The notes under the pieces are model-generated. The model was not told the DNA's origin. It searched no databases and worked only from the letters and a program-made list of their open reading frames with translations. This document shows, one piece after another, positions 56,322-64,000 of a DNA stretch of 64,000 nucleotides (its first letter is position 1; every line of letters begins with the position of its first letter). This DNA comes from Burkholderia sp. Bp9142. Its GTDB lineage: Bacteria > Pseudomonadota > Gammaproteobacteria > Burkholderiales > Burkholderiaceae. The position numbers and the translations under genes were made by a program. The stretch spans positions 59,345-123,344 of the forward strand of contig NZ_QTPP01000022.1 in NCBI RefSeq assembly GCF_003853415.1, written 5' to 3'.

Positions 56322-58565
56322 TTGAATTCACCGCTTGAAGCCAATCCCGATGCCCGGCGTGACGCGTCGTCCGCCGGGCGCGTTCGTGCGCCCGAAGGCA
56401 CCTTCGAGCTGAGCCGCAAGCGCGTCGACGAACTCGACACGATCTTCGGTGAAGGCGGGCTGCTTGCGCGCGCGCTCGACGGCTATCACCCGCGTCAGTC
56501 GCAGATCGAGATGGCGCGCGCGGTCGCGTCGGCGATGGAGGCGTCCGCGCGCCGGATGCCCGAGCCGGAAATCTTCGAAACCCGCAAGCGGCCGGCGCGC
56601 CGTCTGGGCGAAGGCGACAAGGCGGCCGAGTCCGCCGCGGACGGCGCGGCGGCCGATACCGACAGCGACGCCGGCGACAACACGCTGATCGTCGAGGCCG
56701 GCACCGGCACCGGCAAGACCTATGCGTACCTGGTGCCCGCGATGCTGTGGGGCGGCAAGGTGATCGTGTCGACCGGCACGAAGCACCTGCAGGACCAGCT
56801 GTTCCAGCGCGACATCCCGACCGTGCGCAACGCGCTCGCGGTGCCGGTGACGGTCGCGATGCTCAAGGGCCGCTCGAACTATCTGTGCCATTACTACCTG
56901 CAGCGCACGGCCGACAACGGCCGCCTGCCGTCGCGACAGGACACCGCATACCTGCAGGAAATCGTCCGGTTCGCGAAGATCACGAAGAGCGGCGACAAGG
57001 CCGAGCTCGCGAGCGTGCCGGAGACGGCGCCGGTGTGGTCGATGGTCACGTCGACGCGCGACAACTGCCTCGGCCAGGAGTGCCCGCATTACAAGGAATG
57101 CTTCGTGATGCAGGCGCGGCGCGAGGCACAGCAGGCCGACATCGTCGTCGTCAACCATCACCTGTTCTTCGCGGACATCATGCTGCGCGACACCGGGATG
57201 GCCGAACTGCTGCCGAACGCGAACACGGTGGTCTTCGACGAAGCACACCAGTTGCCGGAGACGGCCACGCTGTTCTTCGGCGAGACGCTGTCGACCACGC
57301 AGATCCTCGAACTCGCGCGCGACACGGTCGCCGAAGGCCTGAGCCATGCGCGCGATGCGGTCGAGTGGGTGAAGCTCGGCGGTGATCTCGAGCGTGCGGC
57401 GCGCGACCTGCGCCTCGCGTTCGCGAACGATCAGATCGTGCGCATGTCGCTTGCGCAACTGGGCGACGATCACCCGATGTTCGGTGCGCTCGACGCGCTC
57501 GAGGCGGCGCTGGATGCGCTCGCATCGGCGCTCGCGAGCCAGGCCGAGCGGGCGGAATCGCTCGGCGCGTGCCTGCGGCGCGCGCGCGAACTGCAGGACC
57601 TGCTCGCGGGCTGGGTCGCGCCCGGTGCGGCGCAAGCGGCCGAGAAGGCCGATGCCGCGGCAGCCGGCGGCAAGGCGGCTGCCGACGACCCGAACGAGAA
57701 GGTGCGCTGGGTCGAAGTGTTCGCACATACCGTGCAGCTGCACGAGACGCCGCTGTCGGTCGCGCCGATTTTCGCGAAGCAGCGCGCGGGTGTGCCGCGC
57801 GCGTGGGTCTTCACGTCGGCGACGCTGTCGGTACGCGGCGACTTCACGCATTACGCGGCCCAGATGGGTCTCAGCTCGCGTCGCTCGATGACGCTCGCGA
57901 GCCCGTTCGACTATCAGACGCAGGGCCTGCTGTACGTGCCGCGCAACCTGCCGCAGCCGTCGTCGCCGGCGTTTACCGACGCGGTGTTCGACGCCGCGCT
58001 GCCGGCGATCGAGGCGTCGGGCGGCGGCGTCTTCATGTTGTGCACGACGCTGCGCGCGGTCGACCGGATCGCGTCGAAGCTGCGCGACGTGATCGAGTCG
58101 CGCGGCTGGAACATGCCGCTGCTGGTGCAGGGCGATGCCAGCCGTACCGAGTTGCTCGATCGTTTCCGTTCGTACGGCAATGCGATCCTCGTCGGCAGCC
58201 AGAGCTTCTGGGAAGGTGTCGACGTGCGCGGCGACGCGCTGTCGCTCGTCGTGATCGACAAGCTGCCGTTCGCGCCGCCCGACGATCCGGTGCTGGCCGC
58301 GCGACTCGATGCGCTGACCAGGAAGGGCTTGAGCCCGTTCGCGGTTCACCAGCTGCCGCAGGCCGTGATCACGCTGAAGCAGGGCGCGGGCCGCCTGATT
58401 CGTGCGGAGACGGATCGCGGCGTGCTGATGATCTGCGACACGCGGCTCGTCGACAAGCCGTACGGTCGCCGCATCTGGCAGAGCCTGCCGCCGTTCAAGC
58501 GCACCCGCGAGATCGCGGTCGTGCAGGACTTCTTCGACGAGCATCGCGCGGAAAAACGCGCGTAA
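56322..58565 (+). CDS. DinG/YoaA-type iron-sulfur DNA helicase
   Basis: A 747-residue XPD-like superfamily 2 helicase. Walker A AGTGTGKT is at 126-133; four cysteines for a 4Fe-4S cluster are C189, C249, C254 and C260; DEAH is at 306-309; the C-terminal motifs include VGSQSFWEGVDVRG and QGAGRLIR. It resembles YoaA more than DinG. Residues 87-120, between the HPRQ motif and Walker A, are a charged low-complexity insert. The start is a TTG preceded by AGGAA. It should unwind forked or damaged DNA 5'-3'. Confidence 0.9.
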   Translation: MNSPLEANPDARRDASSAGRVRAPEGTFELSRKRVDELDTIFGEGGLLARALDGYHPRQSQIEMARAVASAMEASARRMPEPEIFETRKRPARRLGEGDKAAESAADGAAADTDSDAGDNTLIVEAGTGTGKTYAYLVPAMLWGGKVIVSTGTKHLQDQLFQRDIPTVRNALAVPVTVAMLKGRSNYLCHYYLQRTADNGRLPSRQDTAYLQEIVRFAKITKSGDKAELASVPETAPVWSMVTSTRDNCLGQECPHYKECFVMQARREAQQADIVVVNHHLFFADIMLRDTGMAELLPNANTVVFDEAHQLPETATLFFGETLSTTQILELARDTVAEGLSHARDAVEWVKLGGDLERAARDLRLAFANDQIVRMSLAQLGDDHPMFGALDALEAALDALASALASQAERAESLGACLRRARELQDLLAGWVAPGAAQAAEKADAAAAGGKAAADDPNEKVRWVEVFAHTVQLHETPLSVAPIFAKQRAGVPRAWVFTSATLSVRGDFTHYAAQMGLSSRRSMTLASPFDYQTQGLLYVPRNLPQPSSPAFTDAVFDAALPAIEASGGGVFMLCTTLRAVDRIASKLRDVIESRGWNMPLLVQGDASRTELLDRFRSYGNAILVGSQSFWEGVDVRGDALSLVVIDKLPFAPPDDPVLAARLDALTRKGLSPFAVHQLPQAVITLKQGAGRLIRAETDRGVLMICDTRLVDKPYGRRIWQSLPPFKRTREIAVVQDFFDEHRAEKRA

Positions 58566-58594
58566 ACGCACCGCCGCCCGTTACGGGTGGCGCC

Positions 58595-58630
58595 AATAAA
58601 AAACCCGGCTCGATGACCGGGTTTTTTATT
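58595..58630. terminator. Bidirectional intrinsic terminator helicase / bamD
   Basis: A perfect 14-bp stem (58595-58608 with 58617-58630), 8-base loop, A- and T-runs in the arms, between convergent genes. Confidence 0.92.
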
Positions 58631-58646
58631 GTGCAGCAGGCGTCGC

Positions 58647-59471
58647 TCAGAACTGCCACCAGGACTTCTTCGTGCCGGGGCGCGAGTGGCCGGTGATGTA
58701 CGGGCTGTCCGGGAAGGTCCCCGCGAGCACGCGCTTGGTGTCTTCCGCGAGTTGCGGCTGGTTCAGCTTGCCGTAAGACAGGATCATGATGTGCAGCGCG
58801 TCCTCGATCGCCGGCGCGCCCTTGTAGTCCTTGATCGCGAGCTGCGCGCGGTTGATTGCCGCGACATAGGCGCCGCGCCGATAGTAGTAGTCGGCCGCGT
58901 GCACTTCGTGCGAGGCGAGCGCGTTGACGATGTAGCGCATCCGCGCTGCGGCGTCCGGCGCGTACTTGCTCTTCGGGAAGCGGTCGACGACGACCTTGAA
59001 CGCATCGTACGATTCGCGCAGTGCCTGCGGATCGCGCTCGCTCATGTCCTGGCCGGAGAAGCGCCCGAACAGGCCGAGATCGTCGTTGAAGTGGATCATC
59101 CCCTTCAGGTAGTACGCGTACGGGATATCCGGGTGATCCGGGTGGAGCTGGATGAAGCGGTCGACGGCCTGGTCGGCGGCTGCCGCTTCGTTGTCCTTCC
59201 AGTTGCAGTACGCGACGTTGATCTGCGCCTGTTGCGCGAAATGGCCGAACGGATCGCGGCCTTGCAGCGATTCGAAATATTTCGCGCACTTGCCCCAGTC
59301 GCCGCCGGACAGTGCGTCCTGGGCCTCTGAGTATAATTTGTTGTTCGACCAGGTAGCCGTCTCGTCCTGCTTCTGCGGCAAGCCGTGGCAGCCGGCGATG
59401 AGGGCCGCGGCCGCTACCACCGCAGCTCGGGCGGCGACGGTTTTGGCCGTACGTTTGGTCGAATTCATCAT
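58647..59471 (-). CDS. bamD: Outer membrane assembly factor BamD
   Basis: A 274-residue lipoprotein, essential part of the BAM complex. The lipobox LIAGC places the lipidated cysteine at 28. Five TPR-like repeats follow, with the conserved LYSEAQDALSGGDWGKCAKYFE, HPDIPYAYYLKGMIHF and FPKSKYAPDAAARMRYI segments. The double ATG gives starts at 59471 or 59468. It is divergent from rluD, as in E. coli. A TATAAT (59570-59565, minus) inside the rluD 5' end is a likely -10. Confidence 0.95.
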   Translation of the reverse strand: MMNSTKRTAKTVAARAAVVAAAALIAGCHGLPQKQDETATWSNNKLYSEAQDALSGGDWGKCAKYFESLQGRDPFGHFAQQAQINVAYCNWKDNEAAAADQAVDRFIQLHPDHPDIPYAYYLKGMIHFNDDLGLFGRFSGQDMSERDPQALRESYDAFKVVVDRFPKSKYAPDAAARMRYIVNALASHEVHAADYYYRRGAYVAAINRAQLAIKDYKGAPAIEDALHIMILSYGKLNQPQLAEDTKRVLAGTFPDSPYITGHSRPGTKKSWWQF

Positions 59472-59512
59472 GCTCGCATGTCCTAGCTTCAAGTCTCGGT
59501 GACCCAGTCTAA

Positions 59513-60733
59513 ATGACCCGTTCAAGTTCGCAGAATGCCCCGCGGGGCAAGTCAAATCGCGAAGATTATAGCCCAAGCGATCGGCTCGCCGACGCTGCGT
59601 CGGGGGATTCCCCCGATGACGATCTGGCTGCAGGCGCGATGCAGCCGCCTGTCGTGCCGTCCGCGGCCGCCGATGAGGCGCCGCGCGTCGTCGAAGTGCC
59701 GCTGTCGCTCGCGGGCGAACGCCTCGACAAGGCGCTTGCCCAGCTGTTCCCCGAATTCTCCCGCAGCCGCCTGCAAAGCTGGATCGAGGCGCAGCGCGTG
59801 CTGGTCGACGGCGCGCCGGCGAAGATCCGCCAGCCGGTGCCGCTCGGCGCAAGGATCGAGCTCGTGCCCGACCTGCTGCCGGAGCAGCTGGCGTTCACGC
59901 CGGAGCCGGTGCCGCTCGACGTGATCTACGAGGACGACGCGCTCGTCGTCATCAACAAGCCGGCCGGCGTGGTCGTCCACCCGGCGGCCGGCAACTGGAG
60001 CGGCACGATCCTCAACGGGCTGCTGCACCGCTACGGCGACGCGGCGGCCGGCCTGCCGCGTGCCGGGATCGTGCACCGGCTCGACAAGGAAACGTCCGGC
60101 CTGATGGTGGTCGCGCGCACGCTTGCCGCGCAGACCGACCTCGTGCGCCAGCTGCAGGCGCGCACGGTGAAGCGCCGCTATTTCGCGCTCGTCTGGGGCA
60201 CGATGCCCGAAGACGGCACGATCGACGCGCCGATCGGCCGCGATCCGCGCGAGCGCACGCGCATGGCCGTCGTCACCGGCGCGTCGGGCAAGCCCGCGCG
60301 CACGCATTTCCGCACGGTTGACACATGCATGTGGCAACGTCAGCCGGTGTCCGCGATCCAGTGCGACCTCGAAACCGGCCGCACGCACCAGATCCGCGTG
60401 CACTGCTCGCATGTCGGGCATCCGCTGCTCGGCGACCCGGTGTACGGGCGCGCGCGCGGCAAGCGCTCGGTCGCGCCGCTGCCGGACGGGTTCGCGCGGC
60501 AGGCGCTGCACGCATGGCGGCTCGGCCTCGTGCATCCGGTCACGGGCAAGACGATGCAGTGGCGCTGCCCGTTGCCGGACGACATGACCGCGCTCGTCGC
60601 GGCGCTCGGCTTCGGGCAGGGCGACGAGGAATTCGACGATGAAGACGGCATCTACGAGGATGACGACTTCGCCGGCGAATATCGCGAGCACGGCGAGGAT
60701 CACGACGAGGATTACGACGATGAGGAGGAGTGA
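59513..60733 (+). CDS. rluD: 23S rRNA pseudouridine(1911/1915/1917) synthase
   Basis: A 406-residue pseudouridine synthase for helix 69. An S4 domain (about 60-120, [24 protein letters not shown]) precedes the catalytic domain with the active-site Asp191 in [10 protein letters not shown]. coli RluD has about 326 residues; the extra length here is an N-terminal disordered stretch (1-55) and a C-terminal tail (about 370-406) made almost only of Asp, Glu, His and Tyr. A later start (ATG at 59639) is possible and would remove 42 residues. Confidence 0.93.
   Translation: MTRSSSQNAPRGKSNREDYSPSDRLADAASGDSPDDDLAAGAMQPPVVPSAAADEAPRVVEVPLSLAGERLDKALAQLFPEFSRSRLQSWIEAQRVLVDGAPAKIRQPVPLGARIELVPDLLPEQLAFTPEPVPLDVIYEDDALVVINKPAGVVVHPAAGNWSGTILNGLLHRYGDAAAGLPRAGIVHRLDKETSGLMVVARTLAAQTDLVRQLQARTVKRRYFALVWGTMPEDGTIDAPIGRDPRERTRMAVVTGASGKPARTHFRTVDTCMWQRQPVSAIQCDLETGRTHQIRVHCSHVGHPLLGDPVYGRARGKRSVAPLPDGFARQALHAWRLGLVHPVTGKTMQWRCPLPDDMTALVAALGFGQGDEEFDDEDGIYEDDDFAGEYREHGEDHDEDYDDEEE
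59565..59570 (-). promoter_or_regulatory. Candidate -10 of the bamD promoter
   Basis: TATAAT on the minus strand, giving a leader of about 90 bases. It lies inside the first codons of rluD as annotated, so the two transcripts would overlap or the rluD start may lie further downstream. Confidence 0.5.
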
Positions 60734-60739
60734 GTGCCG

Positions 60740-61582
60740 ATGACGAACCTGGCGCCGTTGACGTGGCAGGACTGTGTGCAGCCCGACTGGCAGGTGTCGC
60801 CGCGTGTGCGCGCGCTGGTCACGACGCGCGACGGTGGCGTGAGCGAAGGCCCGTACGGGCGCTGGCAGGCCGGCGCGGCGTTGCCGGGCGGGATGAATCT
60901 CGGCCTGCATACCGGTGACGATCCCGGCCATGTCGCCGAGAATCGCGCGCGCTTGCTCGCGCTGGCAGGCCAGTCGCGCGCGGCGTGGCTCGAGCAGGTT
61001 CACGGCGCGCGGATCGTGCGCGCGGACGAGGTGATCGAGGCCGCGCCGGGTGCCGCGGCGGCGCCCGTGCAGGCCGACGCGAGCGTGACGGACCGTGCGG
61101 ACGCGGTCTGCGTCGTGATGGTCGCGGATTGCCTGCCGGTGCTGCTGTGCGACGCGCAGGGCCGGGCGGTGGGCGCCGCGCACGCAGGCTGGCGCGGGCT
61201 CGCGGCCGGCATCGTCGAGCAGACCGCGGCCCGTGTCGCGGCGCTTGCCGGCGGCGCGACGGATGAACTCCATGCGTACCTCGGGCCCGCGATCGGGCCG
61301 CGGGCGTTCGAAGTCGGCGCCGACGTGCGCGAGGCGTTTCTCGACACGGCTGCGCAGTCGGAGCATGATGAGACGCGGCAGGCGTTCGTCGCGATGGACG
61401 GCGCGCCCGGCAAGTTCCTGGCCGACCTCTATGCGCTCGCGCGCCTGCGCCTCGCGCGCGCAGGCGTGGCACATGTGAGCGGCGGGACCGTCTGCACGGT
61501 CACCGAACACGCGCGCTTCTATTCGTACCGGCGCGACCGCGTGACCGGCCGCATGGCGGCGGCGATCTGGCTAGCCGATTGA
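60740..61582 (+). CDS. pgeF: Purine nucleoside phosphorylase/multicopper oxidase-fold protein PgeF (YfiH)
   Basis: A 280-residue YfiH-family protein. The metal site shows the conserved WLEQVHG, VMVADCLPVLL and AAHAGWRGLAAGIV blocks. Members were described as laccases and later as peptidoglycan-editing factors or purine nucleoside phosphorylases. It follows rluD at once; GAGGAGGAG at 60722-60730 is its ribosome site. A GTG at 60734 is an alternative start. Confidence 0.93.
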   Translation: MTNLAPLTWQDCVQPDWQVSPRVRALVTTRDGGVSEGPYGRWQAGAALPGGMNLGLHTGDDPGHVAENRARLLALAGQSRAAWLEQVHGARIVRADEVIEAAPGAAAAPVQADASVTDRADAVCVVMVADCLPVLLCDAQGRAVGAAHAGWRGLAAGIVEQTAARVAALAGGATDELHAYLGPAIGPRAFEVGADVREAFLDTAAQSEHDETRQAFVAMDGAPGKFLADLYALARLRLARAGVAHVSGGTVCTVTEHARFYSYRRDRVTGRMAAAIWLAD

Positions 61583-61949
61583 CGGCTGACCGCGCGCGTC
61601 GGCGCGCGCGGTCTGTTGCGCTGCGAAATCAGGTTATCTCGATATTGACGCGGCAATGCGGCGTTGCATGGGCAACCGAATGGATAATCGCGAAGTCAAG
61701 TCAATCAAAATGTTTTATGTTTTGCCGGAAGCCTTGTCCCGCCTGTTGCGCGAGGATTATCTCCGGGCAGAAATGTTCAGTGGTTTGACGCAGCGCTTCA
61801 CATGGGGAAAACGATAATGATAAAAATACCGCACTGCGGCAGAATCTGGAGACGCCTCTCCAGAGCATGACGGCCCGGCTCGCAACCGGCACGCCGCGCG
61901 CGAGCAGGATTTCACGATTGACGCTCACGAATCACCGGTAAGGCAGGTA
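61583..61949. other. pgeF-phaC intergenic region with phaC leader
   Basis: 367 bases. A perfect 11-bp hairpin (61588-61598 with 61603-61613, loop TCGG) follows pgeF; it lacks a T-run but may end pgeF transcription. The next 330 bases are distinctly AT-richer than the rest of the window and probably hold the phaC promoter and leader. TTGACG (61785-61790) and GATAAT (61813-61818) are too far apart (22 bases) to be a standard pair. An AAGGCAGG ribosome site precedes phaC. Short open frames here lack support. Confidence 0.6.
61588..61613. terminator. Possible terminator hairpin after pgeF
   Basis: A perfect 11-bp stem GACCGCGCGCG with its complement, loop TCGG, six bases after the stop codon. 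The following sequence (TGTTGCG) is T-poor, so termination efficiency is doubtful. Confidence 0.45.
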
Positions 61950-63824
61950 ATGACAGTATCGAAAAATTCGTCGACGTCCGCTCAGGCGGGCACTTCCGCA
62001 GGCAGCACCGGATTCGGCCAGGCTGCCCAGCCGATGCAGCAGATGTTCGAGGCATGGCTGAACGCCTGGCGCGGTTTCGCCGATCCCGCGCGTGCCGCCA
62101 CGGCGGCGACCACCGCGAATCCCTTCGCCGCATTCCAGTTCCCGACATCGGTTCCGTTCCAGATGCCGTCGATGCCCGATCTGGGCAGCCTCGGCGGCCT
62201 GGCATCGCCATTCGCGGGGCTGAAGCTGCCGGTTGCCGCGATCCCGCCCGAACGGCTCCAGAAGCTGCAGGCCGACTATGCGCGCGACTGCATGACGCTG
62301 ATGCAGCAGGCCGCTGCCGCGAAGCTCGAGTCGCCTGAGCTGAAGGACCGCCGCTTCAGCGCCGATGCGTGGAAGGCATCGCCCGCGCATGCATTCGCGG
62401 CTGCGTGGTATCTGCTCAACGCGCGCTACCTGCAGGAACTGGCCGACGCGCTCGAGACGGATCCGAAGACGCGCGAACGCATCCGTTTCTCCGTCCAGCA
62501 ATGGACGGCCGCCGCTGCGCCGAGCAACTTCCTCGCGCTCAATCCCGATGCCCAGAAATCGATCCTCGAGACGCAGGGCGAAAGCCTGCGGCAGGGGATG
62601 ATGAACCTGCTCGGCGACATGCAGCGCGGCAAGATTTCGCAGACCGACGAATCGCAGTTCGTGGTCGGCAAGAACCTCGGGTGTACCGAAGGCGCGGTCG
62701 TCTACGAGAACGATCTGATCCAGCTGATCCAGTACACGCCGAAGACCGACAAGGTGTTCGAGCGGCCGCTCCTGATCGTGCCGCCGTGCATCAACAAGTT
62801 CTACATCCTCGACCTGCAGCCCGAGAATTCGCTCGTCGCGCATGCGCTGTCGAACGGCCATCAGGTGTTTCTCGTGTCGTGGCGCAACGCCGATGCGTCG
62901 GTCGCGCACAAGACATGGGACGACTACATGAACGAAGGGCTGCTCGCGGCGATCGACGCCGTGCAGCAGGTCAGCGGCCGCGAGCAGATCAACACGCTCG
63001 GCTTCTGCGTCGGCGGCACGATGCTCGCGACCGCGCTGTCGGTGCTCGCCGCGCGCGGCGAGCATCCGGCCGCGTCGATGACGCTGCTGACCGCGATGCT
63101 CGACTTCACCGACACCGGCATCCTCGACGTGTTCGTCGACGAGGCGCACGTGCAGATGCGCGAGCAGACCATCGGCGGCAAGAACGGCGCGGCGCCGGGC
63201 CTGATGCGCGGCGTCGAGTTCGCGAACACGTTCTCGTTCCTGCGACCGAACGACCTCGTGTGGAACTACGTCGTCGACAACTACCTGAAGGGCCGCACGC
63301 CTGCCGCGTTCGACCTGCTGTACTGGAACAGCGACTCGACGAGCCTGCCGGGTCCGATGTACGCGTGGTACCTGCGCAATACCTATCTCGAGAACAAGCT
63401 CCGCGTGCCGGGCGCGCTGACCGTGTGCGGCGAATCCGTCGACCTGTCGCGCATCGACGTGCCGACCTTCATCTACGGTTCGCGCGAGGATCACATCGTG
63501 CCGTGGCAGACGGCCTATGCGTCGACGTCGATCCTGACGGGCCCGCTGAAGTTCGTGCTCGGCGCGTCGGGCCACATCGCGGGCGTGATCAATCCGCCCG
63601 CGAAGAAGAAGCGCAGCTACTGGGTCAACGACAGCGACCTGCCCGAATCCGCGGACGACTGGTTTGCAGTAGCGACCGAGCAGCCGGGCAGCTGGTGGAC
63701 GACCTGGGTCGAGTGGCTCGACCAGTACGGCGGCCGCAAGGGGGCGCCGCCCGCCAAGGCCGGGTCCGCGCAGTTCCCGGTGATCGAGCCGGCGCCGGGC
63801 CGCTACGTGTTGCAGCGCGATTGA
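61950..63824 (+). CDS. phaC: Class I poly(3-hydroxyalkanoate) synthase
   Basis: A 624-residue polymerase that makes polyhydroxybutyrate from 3-hydroxybutyryl-CoA on the granule surface. The N-terminal domain begins with a disordered Ser/Ala/Gly stretch (1-30) and reaches to about 230. The catalytic alpha/beta-hydrolase domain has the lipase-like box GFCVGGT with the nucleophile Cys353, the acid in YGSREDHIVPW and the histidine in GASGHIAGVI. The length is that of Burkholderia and Ralstonia class I enzymes. phaA follows after about 100 bases. Confidence 0.96.
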   Translation: MTVSKNSSTSAQAGTSAGSTGFGQAAQPMQQMFEAWLNAWRGFADPARAATAATTANPFAAFQFPTSVPFQMPSMPDLGSLGGLASPFAGLKLPVAAIPPERLQKLQADYARDCMTLMQQAAAAKLESPELKDRRFSADAWKASPAHAFAAAWYLLNARYLQELADALETDPKTRERIRFSVQQWTAAAAPSNFLALNPDAQKSILETQGESLRQGMMNLLGDMQRGKISQTDESQFVVGKNLGCTEGAVVYENDLIQLIQYTPKTDKVFERPLLIVPPCINKFYILDLQPENSLVAHALSNGHQVFLVSWRNADASVAHKTWDDYMNEGLLAAIDAVQQVSGREQINTLGFCVGGTMLATALSVLAARGEHPAASMTLLTAMLDFTDTGILDVFVDEAHVQMREQTIGGKNGAAPGLMRGVEFANTFSFLRPNDLVWNYVVDNYLKGRTPAAFDLLYWNSDSTSLPGPMYAWYLRNTYLENKLRVPGALTVCGESVDLSRIDVPTFIYGSREDHIVPWQTAYASTSILTGPLKFVLGASGHIAGVINPPAKKKRSYWVNDSDLPESADDWFAVATEQPGSWWTTWVEWLDQYGGRKGAPPAKAGSAQFPVIEPAPGRYVLQRD

Positions 63825-63923
63825 CGAAAACCGGACAGCGGCGCACGCTGTCCGATGCACCGCAGTTTTTTTAACAGGGCCGGTAGCGATGCGCCGTGTC
63901 GTGCGGGCCCGGAGGAAACGGAA

Positions 63924-64000
63924 ATGACGGACGTAGTGATCGTATCGGCCGCGCGGACCGCGGTCGGCAAATTCGGCGGCTCGCTTGCGAAGGTCGCGGC
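63924..64000 (+). CDS. phaA: Acetyl-CoA acetyltransferase (beta-ketothiolase), 5' end only
   Basis: Only 25 codons are visible, beginning MTDVVIVSAARTAVGKFGGS, the usual thiolase N-terminus. A GGAGGAAAC ribosome site precedes the ATG. Position after phaC fits phaA, which supplies acetoacetyl-CoA for polyhydroxybutyrate synthesis. The rest lies outside the window. Confidence 0.9.
   Translation, partial: MTDVVIVSAARTAVGKFGGSLAKVA

Noticed and set aside
56328..58571. A 747-codon open frame opposite the helicase
   Set aside because: Exact mirror of the helicase gene; no motifs and Arg/His-rich composition.
61579..61788. 69-codon ORF, and a 75-codon ORF on the other strand (61701-61928), upstream of phaC
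   Set aside because: No ribosome site, no recognisable features; judged to be leader sequence.
61785..61818. TTGACG...GATAAT as a sigma-70 promoter for phaC
   Set aside because: Spacer of 22 bases is too long for a standard promoter.

Overview
The window is very GC-rich, densely coded chromosomal DNA with strong third-position G/C. Its gene neighbourhoods (surE-pcm-nlpD-rpoS; ndk-rlmN-rodZ-ispG-hisS-yfgM-bamB-der-hfq-hflX-hflK-hflC-DUF2065-hisZ-purA; phaC-phaA; an acoR-acoXABC acetoin cluster) point to a betaproteobacterium of the genus Burkholderia, most likely the cepacia complex. That is an inference from gene order and protein character; no database was searched. No insertion sequence, prophage, CRISPR array, rRNA or tRNA gene was seen, and nearly all genes are core genes.

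Left part (1-16.4 kb, the most accessory). The 3' end of clpB is followed by a YidB-like gene, an exported helix-hairpin-helix protein and a MerR/carboxymuconolactone-decarboxylase pair. Next is the acetoin unit: acoR is divergent from acoX, a short-chain dehydrogenase, acoA, acoB, acoC and a dedicated lipoyl synthase. The acoR-acoX gap carries a textbook sigma-54 promoter and repeated TGAGACG half-sites, so AcoR very probably drives the operon. A minus-strand pair (GT39-like glycosyltransferase and MATE exporter), rpmE2 and mtfA follow.

Middle (16.4-34 kb). A MerR/MFS efflux pair has a long palindromic operator. Then come rho and trxA, the 4.5S SRP RNA gene (ffs), dnaX, the YbaB/EbfC gene, recR, a CaiB/BaiF CoA-transferase, surE-pcm-nlpD-rpoS with a PolB-like exonuclease behind rpoS, an EEP-family hydrolase, rlmD and a BI-1/YccA membrane protein.

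Right part (33.9-64 kb). A long plus-strand housekeeping run (ndk to the phosphoribosyltransferase gene after purA) joins nucleotide metabolism, rRNA modification, cell shape, isoprenoid synthesis, tRNA charging, outer-membrane assembly, ribosome GTPases, Hfq and the HflKC protease regulator. It is followed by kup, tex (minus), a secreted coiled-coil protein of unknown function, a YdcH-like protein, a DinG/YoaA-type helicase, bamD (minus) divergent from rluD-pgeF, and the polyhydroxybutyrate genes phaC and phaA (cut by the window end).

I did not find a clearly new multi-gene system. The best second-look items are regulatory: the sigma-54 control region of the aco operon, extended -10 promoters placed 6-7 bases from start codons that lack a Shine-Dalgarno (dnaX, the coiled-coil gene, and a similar case at surE), a hairpin-encoded nine-codon leader ORF abutting ispG, long hairpins without U-tracts (trxA-rho, bamB-der), and an inverted-repeat element before surE.
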